From assembly GCF_017654505.1 (NCBI RefSeq), contig NC_054572.1, forward strand, positions 1,370,864 to 1,434,863: DNA of 64,000 nt. The letters run 5' to 3'. Positions 48,096 through 60,600 of the stretch are shown in pieces (the stretch's first letter is position 1; every line of letters begins with the position of its first letter). Made by a program: the position numbers and the translations under genes. The notes under the pieces were generated by a model. It searched no databases. It was not told where the DNA came from and was given only the letters and a program-made list of their open reading frames with translations. The DNA comes from Polyodon spathula. Its lineage: Eukaryota > Chordata > Actinopteri > Acipenseriformes > Polyodontidae.

Positions 48096-51000
48096 GGCAT
48101 GAACCAGCCTGGAGGCGGTGCTGGAAAAGGGGGAACCCTGGGACTGTGGGGGCTTCAGAGAGAGAAGCCCGCCTGGCACTACCTAATTTCTTAAAAAAAT
48201 AATAACAAATAATAATTCTGTATAAATTAGTTGAGTGCCTCTTTTGCTTCAGAAGAAAGTACCCAAGCAGCAGTTCTGCAATTGTCTAGCTCAGATGAAG
48301 TGGGAACTGCCTCCATTTCAGGATTATTTGTCTCTGCTTTTTTCCTCTGCCTCCCCCACCACTTTGAACAGAATTGTCTGCCATGGTCAGGATAAAGAAA
48401 CTAAAAAAAGGAGTTTGGACAATGCTCAGATTAACCCAGCAGCAGCAGCAGCAGCAACAAAGTCTACAAAAACAATCCACGGGTTCTGATTGCTGTTGTA
48501 AAAATGGCCCATCAGAAGAGATTTGTTACTGCAGTCTGGGGAGAGAGTGAAGTCTTCAAAAAAAAAAAAAAAAATAGCGCCAAACAGCTCCAGCTTAGTC
48601 TTAATACAGAGGTAAAAAAAAAAATAGATATATACTCTTTCTTGAATTTGGAGGATTCTTGGACATAAAAAAAACTAACAAGTGTGTGTTTTTGTTTTTT
48701 TTATTAATAGTTTTTTTTTGTTTTTTTTTAAACCCGTGCCTATTTAAAAATGAACGGGGTCAGGTCAGTGAAGTGTTGCATTGGAACTTATTACAGTGGG
48801 GTAAAGAAACACACACGCTTGTGCCAAAAGATATCCTCCTCCCCTTCCAAAGCATATTGACTTGCAAAAGGAGTGCAGAAGACAAGCAGCTTTGAGGATC
48901 CACACACTGTTGCTAGGCGTGGGTGACTCAGCTTCATTTAATTTAGCATGTTCACTGGGCGGTCTACCTGTGGAATGATCCTCACTCAGTGGATTCCAGG
49001 CTGGGATCCCTCTTGTGTAAAGTATGGACTTTGCAGGACTGAACATGTTCGTTATTAACACATCCTGTATGAATTGTGATTCTTCGCTTGAGCTGTCATG
49101 CTGTGAACTTAGCGCTCCTGCAGCGCTGGGTGCAGCAGAAGTTGGTTTTGCCGAACATGTCCATCCTGTAATATTTGTAAAGGGACTCGCGGCAGCTTGA
49201 GAGAGCATGCGTGAAAATGGAAAAAGAAATAAATCCATTCGATCTTCCAGAAAAAACTATGGCCTCTCATAACAAAATGCTTTTGTATCTTTGTGAACGT
49301 ATATATCTGTAAAGGTTTTTTTTGTAGAGACTGGCAATAATTGTGCTGATAACTGGAATAATTTGATGTACATCAGTGTCACAAAGTGTAACATTCATCC
49401 TACAATAACTGCATTGAATAGGGCCGAAGTATATAATCCCAGGCTTTATCATATTTATTATAAGGGTTCATGCAAGTTATGATTTATGATTCTCTCATAA
49501 ATGTGTGTGTGTATATATCTAGAAAAGCATTCATAAGACTGTTGTCATAAAATATATATTTTGTAATTTTCAACAGATTCTGCTGGGAAGAATGTGAAGG
49601 TGTTGACCTTTCACCTTTTGACCTTTAGCACAGTAGCCTATCAGGAGGCAACGAAAACAGAGCGCTGATGACATCATTTCCTTGCCTCCCCAGGGCGATC
49701 AGTAGACTTGAAAAAGACTACAGAAACTTAAAATAAAAAAAATAAAAAAATAAAAATTTAAAAGAAAATCCAAACTATTACACAACAATATAACCACGTA
49801 TAGAGCAGAGTTCATTTTGGTTGGGAAATAACAATAAAGTCACTTCGATTCAGGCTAACATTGGTAGTAATACAACTGTGAATCACATTGGTTTAAATTG
49901 TGAATTCTGGGCCCATACAAGAAACATGTTTTTTTTTTGTTTTGTTTTTTTTTGAACACCGCTTACAATAAACCATCGTTAAATATTCAGACCCGGGAAG
50001 GAGATTTCAAGCCACAGCTGATGAACCTGTTTCTCTTGTCACTGTACGCAGATCTGCAGCTGTGTTACCGAGGTGATAACCACTCTGTACAGTTTGAGTT
50101 TCTGAAATCTGAGATCTCTTGTGTTTTTTTCCCTCTGCTTTTTACAGGAAACTAATGGAGAAGTAAATCAGTTTACAATGTAACCTCATTGTCAAACATT
50201 TCTTCCAAGCAATACAGTATAGTTATTATGTTAGTTACTGCTCAGGACTGGAAGCCAGAAAATGGGAATTAATTTCCGTCGTTATGTGGTCTATAATTAT
50301 TTTTTCTGATCCTAAATTGGTCTAATTAAAAGAGTAAAATATATGGATCATAAAGGTATAGAATGGTTCAGTTAACAGGAATCATAACAATATATCTAGT
50401 GGTAGCTGATCTCCTGTCTAGAAAGCAACAGCAATAAAATGGTCTCAATCTGTGAGGCCTCCCTCACTAACCTTCCACACAAAGTTTAGTAGAAGTTAAT
50501 TATGTTTGTAGTGAGATTCAAGGGACCACTAGAGGGCAGTATAGTAAAAAATAAAGGATTTCTGATAAGGTTCACTGCTGGAAGGATCAGCAATTCACGA
50601 TTGATTCCAGTGCTAAAGGGATTAAAACTTAGACCATTAATGAGGTCATCGTGGTCACCGCTTCCCTCTCCTCTCAACACCACCCCTGTGGAATTTGCTT
50701 TCCTCCACTACCCTGGTCTCTCATGGCCTGAGACTGTAGGCTGTGTAGCTGAAACACAGACCTATCCTGGGGATTTGCAATAAGGAAAACGAACCGTACA
50801 GGGTAGTAATAACCAAGCTGCTTTAGATTGCATCCAGGGACAGCTGAATGAGATTCCTCTCTAGGGTGTGACAGGTTTCCATTACCAAAGCCTAGGTCAG
50901 GCACTGGATTCAATGAGAAAACACATCGCTGCTCTGTGATCAGTGTGGTGCCTGTGTTATTTGGCGCTGATCAATCAATCTTCCAGACAGAAGGGAAGAT

Positions 51001-51720
51001 GCTCTGAAAGCCTCACCTGTCCTACTGATTTGTCTCTGACAGTGAATTAAAGCACTATTTACAACCAGAAGTGTACCTGATGCACCAGGGTTCTAAGGGA
51101 TTTGGTTTTGTTATGCAAACATCGCAGACAGGCATCTCTCCTCCCCACATGAGCAGCGTTTGCTCAGTCATTAAATACCAGAGAACCCAGAAATAACCCT
51201 ACTTGGACTGGCTTGTTTGTTTGAATGGAATTCACAGTGCAAGTACCCAATCAGCCTGTTCTGTGCGCACCATTGCGGAAAGCATGCATTACGAGATCAG
51301 AAATATGTAGCAGGTTAGAATGCGCTCCTTGTGTGATGTTCATCCCAGCCTTAAAGAAACTGGATTACAGGTCTTCTCTGTTTATTTAAGATGTAAGAAG
51401 TGAGCATTAACTATTAATACAAGGGGTGAAAAAGCAATGCCTTTTTGTTTTGTTGCTCTAAGCTGTTCCTGGTGCTGTTGTCATGCCAACAGTTTTCCAG
51501 GTTAACCATTTTAGCTTTCCAATCTGCATTCAGTTCCCATAATGCACTTGAAATGTTCATTGTGTGCTTGTGTACTGGTTGAGTGGGACCTTTTTATTTC
51601 TTATTGGTAGTTCTTATCAACTTAAAAAAAAAAAAATATATACAAAAAATAGACTGTAATGCCAATATATTTATAGTTGTCCATTCAAATGTCTATATAT
51701 TACATGAATAAACCTGTGTT
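48096..51720 (+). other. srgap2: srgap2 3' UTR (extent inferred)
   Basis: AT-rich sequence after the stop codon with many A/T homopolymers and no open frame of note. Long 3' UTRs are usual for SRGAP2. AATAAA-type signals occur near 49228, 49832, 51707 and 51860. The most distal cluster at 51.7-51.9 kb is a plausible main end, but the transcript end cannot be fixed from sequence. Confidence 0.5.
51707..51712 (+). terminator. candidate poly(A) signal AATAAA for srgap2
   Basis: A perfect AATAAA followed within 40 bases by a TGT-rich stretch, about 3.6 kb after the stop codon. A second AATAAA lies at 51860-51865. Confidence 0.4.
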
Positions 51721-54114
51721 CAAATGTACTTGTATATACAATGTTGTACATTACAGAGGTACGTTATTCTTTTGGGTACAAAGCAATAGAAGTTTAGTCT
51801 TAAGATAAGCCTTATATGAGTATATGTGTAGTTCTTGTAGTAAACTTTTTTTTTTTTTAAATAAACATTGCTTGCTATAGATATCCCAGACTCTCTTGTC
51901 TCAATGTGTAGTCGATACCAAAATGCACTTGATAAGTGTTGTGAAAAATAAAGGCAGTTCATAATTAAGATTGTTACAGAGAATCGATGCGTAAATGTCC
52001 ACTCTGAACATGTGGCACTCATGTAGACCAATCAGCAGCTGTCTTTAGAGACATGTGACATAGCGGCCTTTCATTTCCCTGTTGCAGCCTGGGATTCAGG
52101 TGTGACTCACGATACTTTTTAGCTTCTTCGCCTCCTTTAGAGAAGAGTCATGGTGAACTGGCTCACCATGCTCTGTTGTTACGGAGTTCCATGCAAACTA
52201 CCCTGTGCCTGGCCAGTAGCAGAGCTCCAACATGTTCTGTAATAATGGGTTTTCATATGGTGTGTTTATGAATCTGCCTGTGGTTCAGCTCTTTTGTATC
52301 AGAGATGCTTTATTGTCTGCAGCAGTTCTGCATGGAGTTTTGCAGCTGTGCTTGCAAGGTGCTGGTGGTGTCTCCTGCTGTCAGCAGATTTGAAGTTCAG
52401 CAGCTGACCGACTGCAAGAGACCTACAAGATCATGGCTTTCTTTGAAATAACACATGTACTGTACCTGACTCGTAGATATCCTTGTGGTGAGAACCTAGC
52501 TCTAGTTTCAGTGGCCTCTTTCACACTCAATATGGAGAACTCGTGTACGAGCAAAACCCCACCACATTACTTAATACATTCCCATTGTTGAGATTATTTT
52601 AAAAGCTATTGGATTGGTTTGTTTAATAGACTGTCCATTGTTCCTTTTTAGTAAGTAAAACAATATAACTGATTGCCGTTTCGTTTTACAGCTGACTTTT
52701 TATTGAGGTTTTCCAGTCCAGTGGTGCTACTAAGGCAGGTTATTTTGGCTTGTATTGGAAATGTGTCCAGCAGCTGTGGTTTGTGAGACAGTGCTGAAGG
52801 CAAAACAAACGCTTGGCCTGCTGCAGCTCATCAGCGCTTGACAACATTTCCCCAACGTGTTTTCTTTGATCTAAAACTAAACTTCTGAAAAGTCTTGATT
52901 TGAATGCCAGTCTATATTTGAACAGAACAAACTTCAATGATAAATGCATGACATTTTAATAAATAACATTTTTAGAAATAATGCACGAAGGCATAAATGC
53001 ATAAACAATTCTTACGCTTGCTGAAAGTTTCAATATTTTATATACGGGGTGTCCCACTATCAAAGACAATATTGGAGGGGAATCGCATCTCTCGTTGTGC
53101 TTGAGGAAGCCAAGCGCCTGATACTCAGTCCTGTATCCCACTTCAGCCATTCTCTCAACTCGGCTCAACTGCTTTACTGCGCTGGGCAGGAAATTCAGAG
53201 TCCACAATCCCTTTGAAACCTCCCTTTTTAACTTTCACAGCACCACAGGCGTGTTCTGGGAAACAGACCCTAGCTCAACACAGCAGAGCATTCACGCACA
53301 TGCCTGCCCAGTTTTAATATACGTTCATTGCAGGACAGTGTAACTGCAGTCTCATTTGATTTTGTGTTTGCTTTCATTTCCTAAATGTATAAACAGATTG
53401 GTAAAGTTGGTAGGTAACTGATAACAGTAAGCACTTTAGTATAGAATAAATACCTACAATATTAACGTATATAAGACACTGATCTCTATATGAAATGGAT
53501 TATGAATAAATACTGAATAAGAAATGTATAACATGCACTGTATAGATACTAATGTATAAGCATCAAGACCTACATCTATACTCCCCATTGAGATTTCTGA
53601 TAATGTTTGCAATAGTATTTAGTGTCTCACCTGGTTCAGTTTGATTCAACAGCTGAGACATTGCAGGACTAGTTCGTACCAGTTTTTGAAGTAGGGCCCC
53701 TGCACAGCTGCTGTTACAGATTGGAAATAGCCAGGAGATTTAAAACCCAATTAGAAACTTCAATTAAAATTAAATTCAACCTCATTTTAAAAAAAAGCTT
53801 ACTTTCCAGAAATACATGTGCCAGGTCAAGTACGCATTTCCAGCGAGAGAGAGAAACAGAGAGAAGGATCCTTCAAGGAGGCCACCAGAAAGTAGAGTAG
53901 GTTGAGTTGCAGAGTTGTATCACCACAGCTAGAGATAATCAAACAATTAAAACTTTGGAAAACTACTTCTGGAAGGCAGTAAAGAATAAAGGTTGGGGAA
54001 AACAAGTGATGGCCAAAAAAAAGCAATATTTACAATGGAAGACGTTCCAGCTTTATCTACCGCCACCCCTTTGATTCTGTGTAGGCTCATGTGTGCATTT
54101 TGCTTATTTTCAGT

Positions 54115-54134
54115 TATTATTATTATTATTATTA

Positions 54135-54174
<40 letters not shown>
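54115..54174 (+). repeat. ATT microsatellite
   Basis: About 20 ATT units with one ATAT interruption near 54134. Confidence 0.9.
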
Positions 54175-54412
54175 TCCTAAAGATCTTTCATAGTGAATAT
54201 TTCATTATTAGCTGCCACTTGCAGTCAAATTTCCCATCTTACAGGAATTTTTTTAGGAGTATAGTGCCATCTGGTGGTGGTGTTTCTTAATTGCGATTTA
54301 ATCTAGAAGCTGGAGCTAGTTAGGCTATTTAGGGTCTGGATAGTGCTGCTAATTACAGGAATCCCACAGGGCCTGGAATGACTAGGACTATCGTTTCCAA
54401 AAAAGGGGCTAT

Positions 54413-54514
54413 CGAAATACACTCTCAGCTCGAATACTTATAAACTATAATAATACAATATAATAATAGAATATTATTATAGTTTATAAGTATTCGAGCT
54501 GAGAGTGTATTTCG
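54413..54514. repeat. perfect 43-bp inverted repeat with 16-nt loop
   Basis: Left arm 54413-54455 (starting cgaaatacactctcagct) and right arm 54472-54514 are exact reverse complements over 43 bases. The loop is 54456-54471. Pairing breaks immediately on both sides and no target-site duplication is obvious. Confidence 0.9.
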
Positions 54515-55770
54515 GTAATACACGGTTGTGTTATTATATACAGTTATTTTAACGAGTTGCTACGACATCAATTAATTAAAGAAATAAATCAAAATCTATG
54601 TTTTTTCACTCTGATAATCTCGTAACCCTATTCGGAACATGTTTGGTCGCTAAGGCTTGGAATTGCGAATTGGTTTCCGCTTACAAAGCTGCGCTTCACA
54701 GCAAAGACCGGGAGCAGCAGCATCTATAAACTCCAAGAGAAAACTCGCGGCTGGCTTTGCAGTCCGCAGAGGCTCTGTCTTTATTGTTTTATGGACTGGG
54801 CAGTAACTGAACCCCAACAGCACAGTGACAACATAAAAGGAACAGAACACCTGTGTTGTAAAGATAATGGTAGCTGGGATTTCGTGGACTGTAAGGGAAT
54901 ATTTCAGTTGCAGTCTTCTGAAGACCATGCTCTGGGATAAACTGATAGAGATCTTCTGTAAAACATGGGTCCAAGTGCTGCACAGGCTGAGCTTGTCCTG
55001 TTAGGATAAATAAACTAATACTGGTTTAGAAGCATGCAGGGCTATCTGCTGCAAAATCTAGAGGTGGAGGCTACAAAATGCTGGAAGGTAACTGCCACAC
55101 GTACTGTTCAGGAAAGGAAATACATGGTTCTTTCCTATTTATTTATTTTCAGCAACTCTGACAAAGTAGGAATTGTAGTATTTTTAAAATGCAAGCCCAT
55201 ACACTTTTTTAGAGACAGGGTATGCTGCATTGACTAAATTGTGAGGTTGTTGATGATCGTTTGAAAACGATTATTTTCGCTAGAGTCTATTGCCATTTTG
55301 AAAATTTGTAGAAATCTACCGTGTTTATTAAAAAATAAATAAAATAAAAAAACAAAACACTGCCCCCATCTGACCACCTTGATAATAATACAGCAAATCA
55401 AAAAAGGTGAGAAGTGGCCATTATTACACAGGGATGGTGCTAGGAAGGCATATTGTACAGGACTTTTAACTGTGTAGATTTACACAGGTAAACTAAATAA
55501 ATATATTCAATTTCTTTAGCTCTGAAGCAAATGGTCTTTAGCAAAAATCTCGGATAAAAAAAAATAAACAAACAACGTTTTTTGTAAAAATACGCTACAC
55601 AAATGTTAAGATCCATAGTGTAAATTCTAAATCATCTTCAAATAAAACGAGATTTAAAATTCGTCTGTTTCCACCGCGTTCCACTGTCAAACTTTGAACC
55701 CAAGTCTTTACTGAGTCCTATCTCTTTAAGAAGTTAAGCTTCAAAACCTGTAATAAACAAGGGAAGTAAC

Positions 55771-55780
55771 GAAGCGAAAA
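55771..55780 (+). promoter_or_regulatory. interferon-response (ISRE/IRF)-like motif upstream of ikbke
   Basis: GAAGCGAAAA fits the GAAANNGAAA pattern with one change, preceded by GAAGTAAC and followed at once by a CRE-like TGACGTTA. It lies about 180 bases before a strong splice donor that could end the non-coding first exon of ikbke, a gene known to be inducible by immune signals. Function is inferred from motif and position only. Confidence 0.35.
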
Positions 55781-55901
55781 TGACGTTAGTTCCTGTCTTT
55801 TGTTAATGCAGTTAGAAGCCTTGGTAAAGTTCAGATACTTCATAACAAACAGATTAACCAGAGGGAGTAGTTTGCTTGGGTACTCCACGATTGCAGAACG
55901 C

Positions 55902-55952
55902 TTTAAATAGTCTGGGACTGGTAGTGTTCAAACCAAAAGCACGTCAAAAAAG
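55902..55952 (+). promoter_or_regulatory. ikbke: possible ikbke core promoter and non-coding exon 1 end
   Basis: A TATA-like TTTAAATA at 55902-55909 is followed by a consensus donor, aaaaaag then gtaagt, at 55953. The ikbke start codon exon has an upstream acceptor at 57555, so a spliced 5' UTR is expected. The start site is unknown. Confidence 0.35.
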
Positions 55953-57555
55953 GTAAGTCTGTTTTCTTGTGCAGTCTGTTACAGAGCAAAATCCATCGAT
56001 TTGCAAATGTAAAGTGAGTTGTCTCATTTATTTATTTTATTTATTTTTTTAAAGTACACTATGTAGCGATTGTTTTATATCAATGCAATCAAAATCAATG
56101 CTTGTATCACTGAACCAATTGCTACAGTGGATTATTTCAGTAGCCTAGTCATTTTTCACGCAGTTAAAAATGAAACCAATGAACGATATACAACTGTATG
56201 AATAAGTCGACATGTTTAATGTGTTAAAACGAAGGAAATTGTGTTATGCTCTTAAATTCACAACCCTAACCGTGTATCAGCTATTTGGAAGTCAGTATAC
56301 AGATGTCCCAAAACAGTCCCAATGCTGTTAGGAGGGCAGTGTGCATTGCCAGGTACAGCATGCTGTGTGTGAATGTATCCAGCACATATTGATGCAGATC
56401 TATGTGTAGAAATGTGCATGCACACAGATGTATTACTGCAATAGTGTATATGTATGCTTAAAATATATGGCTCAGGGGAGTGTGGATGCTGATAAAGAAA
56501 TCCCTTTGAAAACGGCATGTCTCAAAGGTTAAAAGTAACCCCTCAAATGTGACATTGTGTTCTCTTGACAGGTTGTATTATGGTGCACAGTGTTATTGAG
56601 GTATTGTTCTGACGTCACTGTGGTGTGTGCTAACCACAAGCATCTAACAGCAGCGTTAATGTAAAATGTGCATTCATTTGTCGCTCATTTTCCGGTTTGG
56701 GCTGTAACCTCAAAACTGCCCATGTTCAGTTTACACCACCTTATAAACCGGGTCAGTGTAACTTTTGTTTTGTTTTTTCTGTCCTATTTTGTAGCCCGGA
56801 AGTTGACCGCTTCCTTTATGAAGTTTTAAAGAACATTGCTGCGCCTGTTTGTTTCGCTAGCGACTGACGTAGTGTGAGTGTGTTCACCTGCATGGGTAAG
56901 AGCCACTCAGCCTAGCTGCTATATTGACCCAGCAGCGCAGACAGGTAACAGCACCCCTTCCTTCAGCCTTACTTTAAACAATTTCAAACGGGAATCAGTT
57001 TTTATAATAACACAAGTATTTGAACAGGTCACTGCTGCAGTGGGGTCGGAAAAAAATGAAACCTAGACCTAGTAAAATGTGTCAAGAATGTGTTTATTTG
57101 TTCAAACCTCTACCACAGACTCATGGAAATACTGTGCCTGGATTTGAAGACAAGGGGTCTTTTCCTGACTTCTTTTTAAAATACAGAAGGAAAACTGAAT
57201 AAATACTGTGTTATGACTTAATTTAGATCTTTTATTTAACATCATGTAATCTAAGATGATTGCAAAAGTCAGCAAGAAGCCATAATACTGGTACAGTATT
57301 TCAAAATGTGTTTTTCAGTATTATTTATCAGTTTATTATGGAGAACTACAAAGCGGTGTGCAGTTCATATGTTAATGTAACATTGTTCAGCAGGTTTCAT
57401 TCGACTTTATGAAGCAAAATGAGTTCATTCTATAGGGTGATGCAAACCTTTTGGTCATAGCTGTATATTCTGTACCCTCCCTGCTGCTGTTGGAACAGGA
57501 GCAGTTCTAGGTGTTGCCCATGATTTACAGCTTCCTTCTCCCTCATTCTGTGTAG
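55953..57555 (+). other. ikbke: presumed ikbke 5' UTR intron
   Basis: Runs from a gtaagt donor to a tctgtgtag acceptor 19 bases before the start codon. It contains a full copy of the mariner-like miniature element (57185-57465). A further acceptor-like tttgtag occurs near 56794, so another non-coding exon is possible. Confidence 0.35.
57185..57465 (-). mobile_element. mariner/Tc1-like miniature element, copy C, just upstream of ikbke start
   Basis: The reverse complement follows copy A along its length: shared blocks include 'catcaccctatagaatgaac', 'acaaagcgg', 'agaagccataa' and 'tttatttaacatcatg'. It ends at TA at 57465, 110 bases before the ikbke ATG. The left border is approximate. Confidence 0.65.
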
Positions 57556-57574
57556 AATAGAGTTTGAAAAAATA

Positions 57575-57661
57575 ATGCTGAGCACGGTCAACTACCTGTG
57601 GTCACTGGATGATGTGCTGGGTCAGGGGGCGACGGCCAGCGTCTACAAAGCACGGAACAAG
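57575..57661 (+). CDS. ikbke: ikbke coding exon 1 (start codon, glycine loop)
   Basis: Encodes [20 protein letters not shown] then ASVYKARNK, residues 1-29. An acceptor-like tctgtgtag ends at 57555 after a long pyrimidine run, so about 19 nt of 5' UTR probably precede the ATG in this exon. Donor gtgagg. Confidence 0.95.
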
Positions 57662-60600
57662 GTGAGGGTGACCAATCCAATCAGAAACAAATTTAATTTC
57701 GATTTCAATCTGATATGAGGTGGCAGCGCATTCCACACTCTGGGAGCACAGTGACTGAAGCTCCCTCTCTCTCTTCCTTTTTGTGTGTTCTTGTGGGAGG
57801 CACGGCAGCCCAGCGTGAGCTGATCTTAAATCACATGGAGGAATATATTTGTGACTATAAGCAAAGGTTCCGCTCACTGCCTTTTACCTTCATTCTAATC
57901 CCTGTGTTTCTCACATAGAATAATACAAATGTGTATGTGTCTTTGATTCTCTGTAAAAGCTTACCACAGTAGAGCAGCAAAGTCTGATCAACAACACTGA
58001 ATGCATGGTAAAGCAAAGATAAGGATGCTTTATTGTGTTGAAGTGTATATTAAAACACAGCAAATAATTTTAAACCATGGTGAATGCGTAGTATAACCAG
58101 GGCAAAAGCACGGGGGGAAACTGCAGAATGCAGGTTTACCATTGACAGCTTTTATAAAGGAAGATGACAAGTGAGTGTTAGATATGATAGACGCCCAGCT
58201 TGTCTGCTTACCATAGATGTGTCTTCCACTGCTACTGTACACTCAGGCAGGCTGTGTTTTAGCAGTATTATCACACCTTTTACCAACATCATGATTCAGT
58301 GATGTTTTCAAGGTACAGAATGCGTAAAAGCAATGCATCAAACAGTGAGTCATGCAAAGTGTTTTCCATGGTTTCTCAGAAAAGCGGAGAGCTGGTTGCA
58401 GTGAAGGTGTTCAACAACGTGAGTTACCAGCGGCCCCTGGAGGTCCAGATGAGAGAGTTTGAGATGCTGAGGAAGCTCAACCACGTCAACATTGTCAAGC
58501 TGTTCGCTGTGGAGGAGGTGGTAAGCAGGGAGCCATGCTGCTGAACCAGAGGATGTATGGAATTACTTTGGGGGTTGGATAATTGACCCAAGATCTGTGA
58601 AACCCAGGACATGTGCAGAAACACGTCTGTGCTGGAATCCCTGGAAGTTACCCAAGTTCCACATTCAAAACAAATATCGATGTTACATGAGAATTGTGTG
58701 CATATGGATACCACTTAGAAACAGCCAAGTTCGATGCTTTAAATTTGACTCTGTGACTGTACTGTGCATCACGAAACAAGTCAATAGTGAAAAAAGGGAA
58801 GTGGTTGAAAGAATTACAAAATTATAGTGGTGCTATCAAGGTGACCGTGGTGTTTGCTTTCTGATTCATTTTGTGCTCTCTTTAATACTGTAATCTGCAA
58901 TCTATGCACTCTGCAAAGCTTCTGTTCCTCTTCCTCAGACCCACATCAACAACAAGCAGAAGGTTCTGGTGATGGAATTCTGCCCCGGAGGGAGTCTGCT
59001 CAACCAGCTGGAGGACCCAGAACATGCGTTCGGACTCCCGGAGTCTGAGTTTCTCATAGTGCTGCAGTGTGTAGGTGAGTGCAGGTCTACAGTGTAACCT
59101 GGTAGTCTCCGTACACTGTAGAGAGCTGCATGCTCTCTGTCTGGAGAACTGTTTGAACAAACAGAGAGGGCACTTCCTATTATGAGTGCCCTGACTGTCT
59201 ATGTGCTGTGCCCTGGCAGTGGCTGGGATGAACCACCTGCGTGAGAACGGGGTGGTGCACAGGGATATCAAGCCTGGGAACATCATGCGGCGTGTGGGGG
59301 AGGACCGGTGCTCCATCTACAAGCTCACAGACTTCGGTGCGGCCCGGGAACTGGAGGACGATGAGAAGTTTCTCTCCCTCTATGGGACAGAGGAGTACCT
59401 GGTGAGTAACAGACTGACTGGAGACTTGCAGGAGGGGATGCTGTGCAAAGCACCTTGTGGTGTTTTTAAAATGAGAACAAAAACCTGCTTGTACGATTAT
59501 AGGAGAGAGACAGACAGCATATGACAGGAAAGGTTGCCAAGTGTAACACGGCAGACACTAGGCGCGAAGAAGCGACCCTGCACTCTGCAAGCGAGCATCT
59601 TAACCGCTATGTAAACAAAGCCTTTTCATTCATGGTTATAGAGCTTTTAACCTCCTCCCACCAACAGGGGGCAGAAGCGCATCACACCACACTGCCTGTT
59701 GCACAAGCTTGCTAACATTCTTCAGTGGATCCCCAGAGCGTAAACCAATCTCCAGTCCAGTGTATGTGTGGAAGTGTGCCAACCTGTTTTTACCTAGGAT
59801 TTCTGTAGCATACATAAGCCCAGATTGCATGTGTGTCCCGTGACATGCCCCCTGTGTATGTCCGCAGCACCCGGACATGTATGAGCGAGCCGTGCTCAGG
59901 AAACCGCAGCAGAAGTCCTACGGGGTGGCGGTGGATCTCTGGAGCATCGGGGTGACGTTCTACCACACCGCCGCTGGCAGCCTGCCGTTCATACCCTACG
60001 GAGGACCGCGCAAGAACAAGCAGATCATGTACGCACAGCACACGCAGAGATAGACAAGTGCACTGACAGCGTACACATTTACAACTAGCTAACAACATAT
60101 ACCCAAGTGACAAAACAAACACACTGTGATAGATGGCTCTTGTTGTGGAAATTTGAATTGCTACTCAAATAGTTGCATTTATCCTTATGGTGGTGTTTGT
60201 TAAACCCCAGCCCAAGATTCAGAACCACTGCAGCTATGTAACGGGTAAAGAGAAAGCTTGATTAACAGATAGATACAAAGAGCTGTGTGAAATGTGACAG
60301 CCACTGATTCCGCCGTTCCTCTCTCCAGGTATAAAATCACCACAGAGAAGCCGAGGGGGGCGATAGCGGGAGTGCAGCGTCTGGAGGACGGACAGATCGA
60401 GTGGAGCTATGACCTGCCTGTCGCGTGTCAGCTGTCCGCGTGAGTGTCGCCACAACGCTTTTTAGATTAGAGAATTGAAAGACTTGTAGGTGCAGAAAGC
60501 AAGCAAGCAAGCGAGCAAGCCAGCCAGCCAGCCAGCCAGCCTTCCCTTTCTGTTACAGAGGCCTGAAGTCCCAGCTGGTTCCGGTCCTGGCCAATATCCT

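Larger units (their letters stand above)
51866..55760. other. srgap2-ikbke intergenic region
   Basis: No coding gene recognised on either strand; open frames are short and without known domains. It holds an ATT microsatellite, a perfect 43-bp inverted repeat and A/T-rich tracts. Confidence 0.7.

Noticed and set aside
47630..48100. 156-codon minus-strand open frame
   Set aside because: Antisense shadow of srgap2 exon 22 caused by its GC-rich composition.
48765..49238. 157-codon minus-strand open frame
   Set aside because: Lies in the srgap2 3' UTR, with no known domain and no start or splice context worth supporting.
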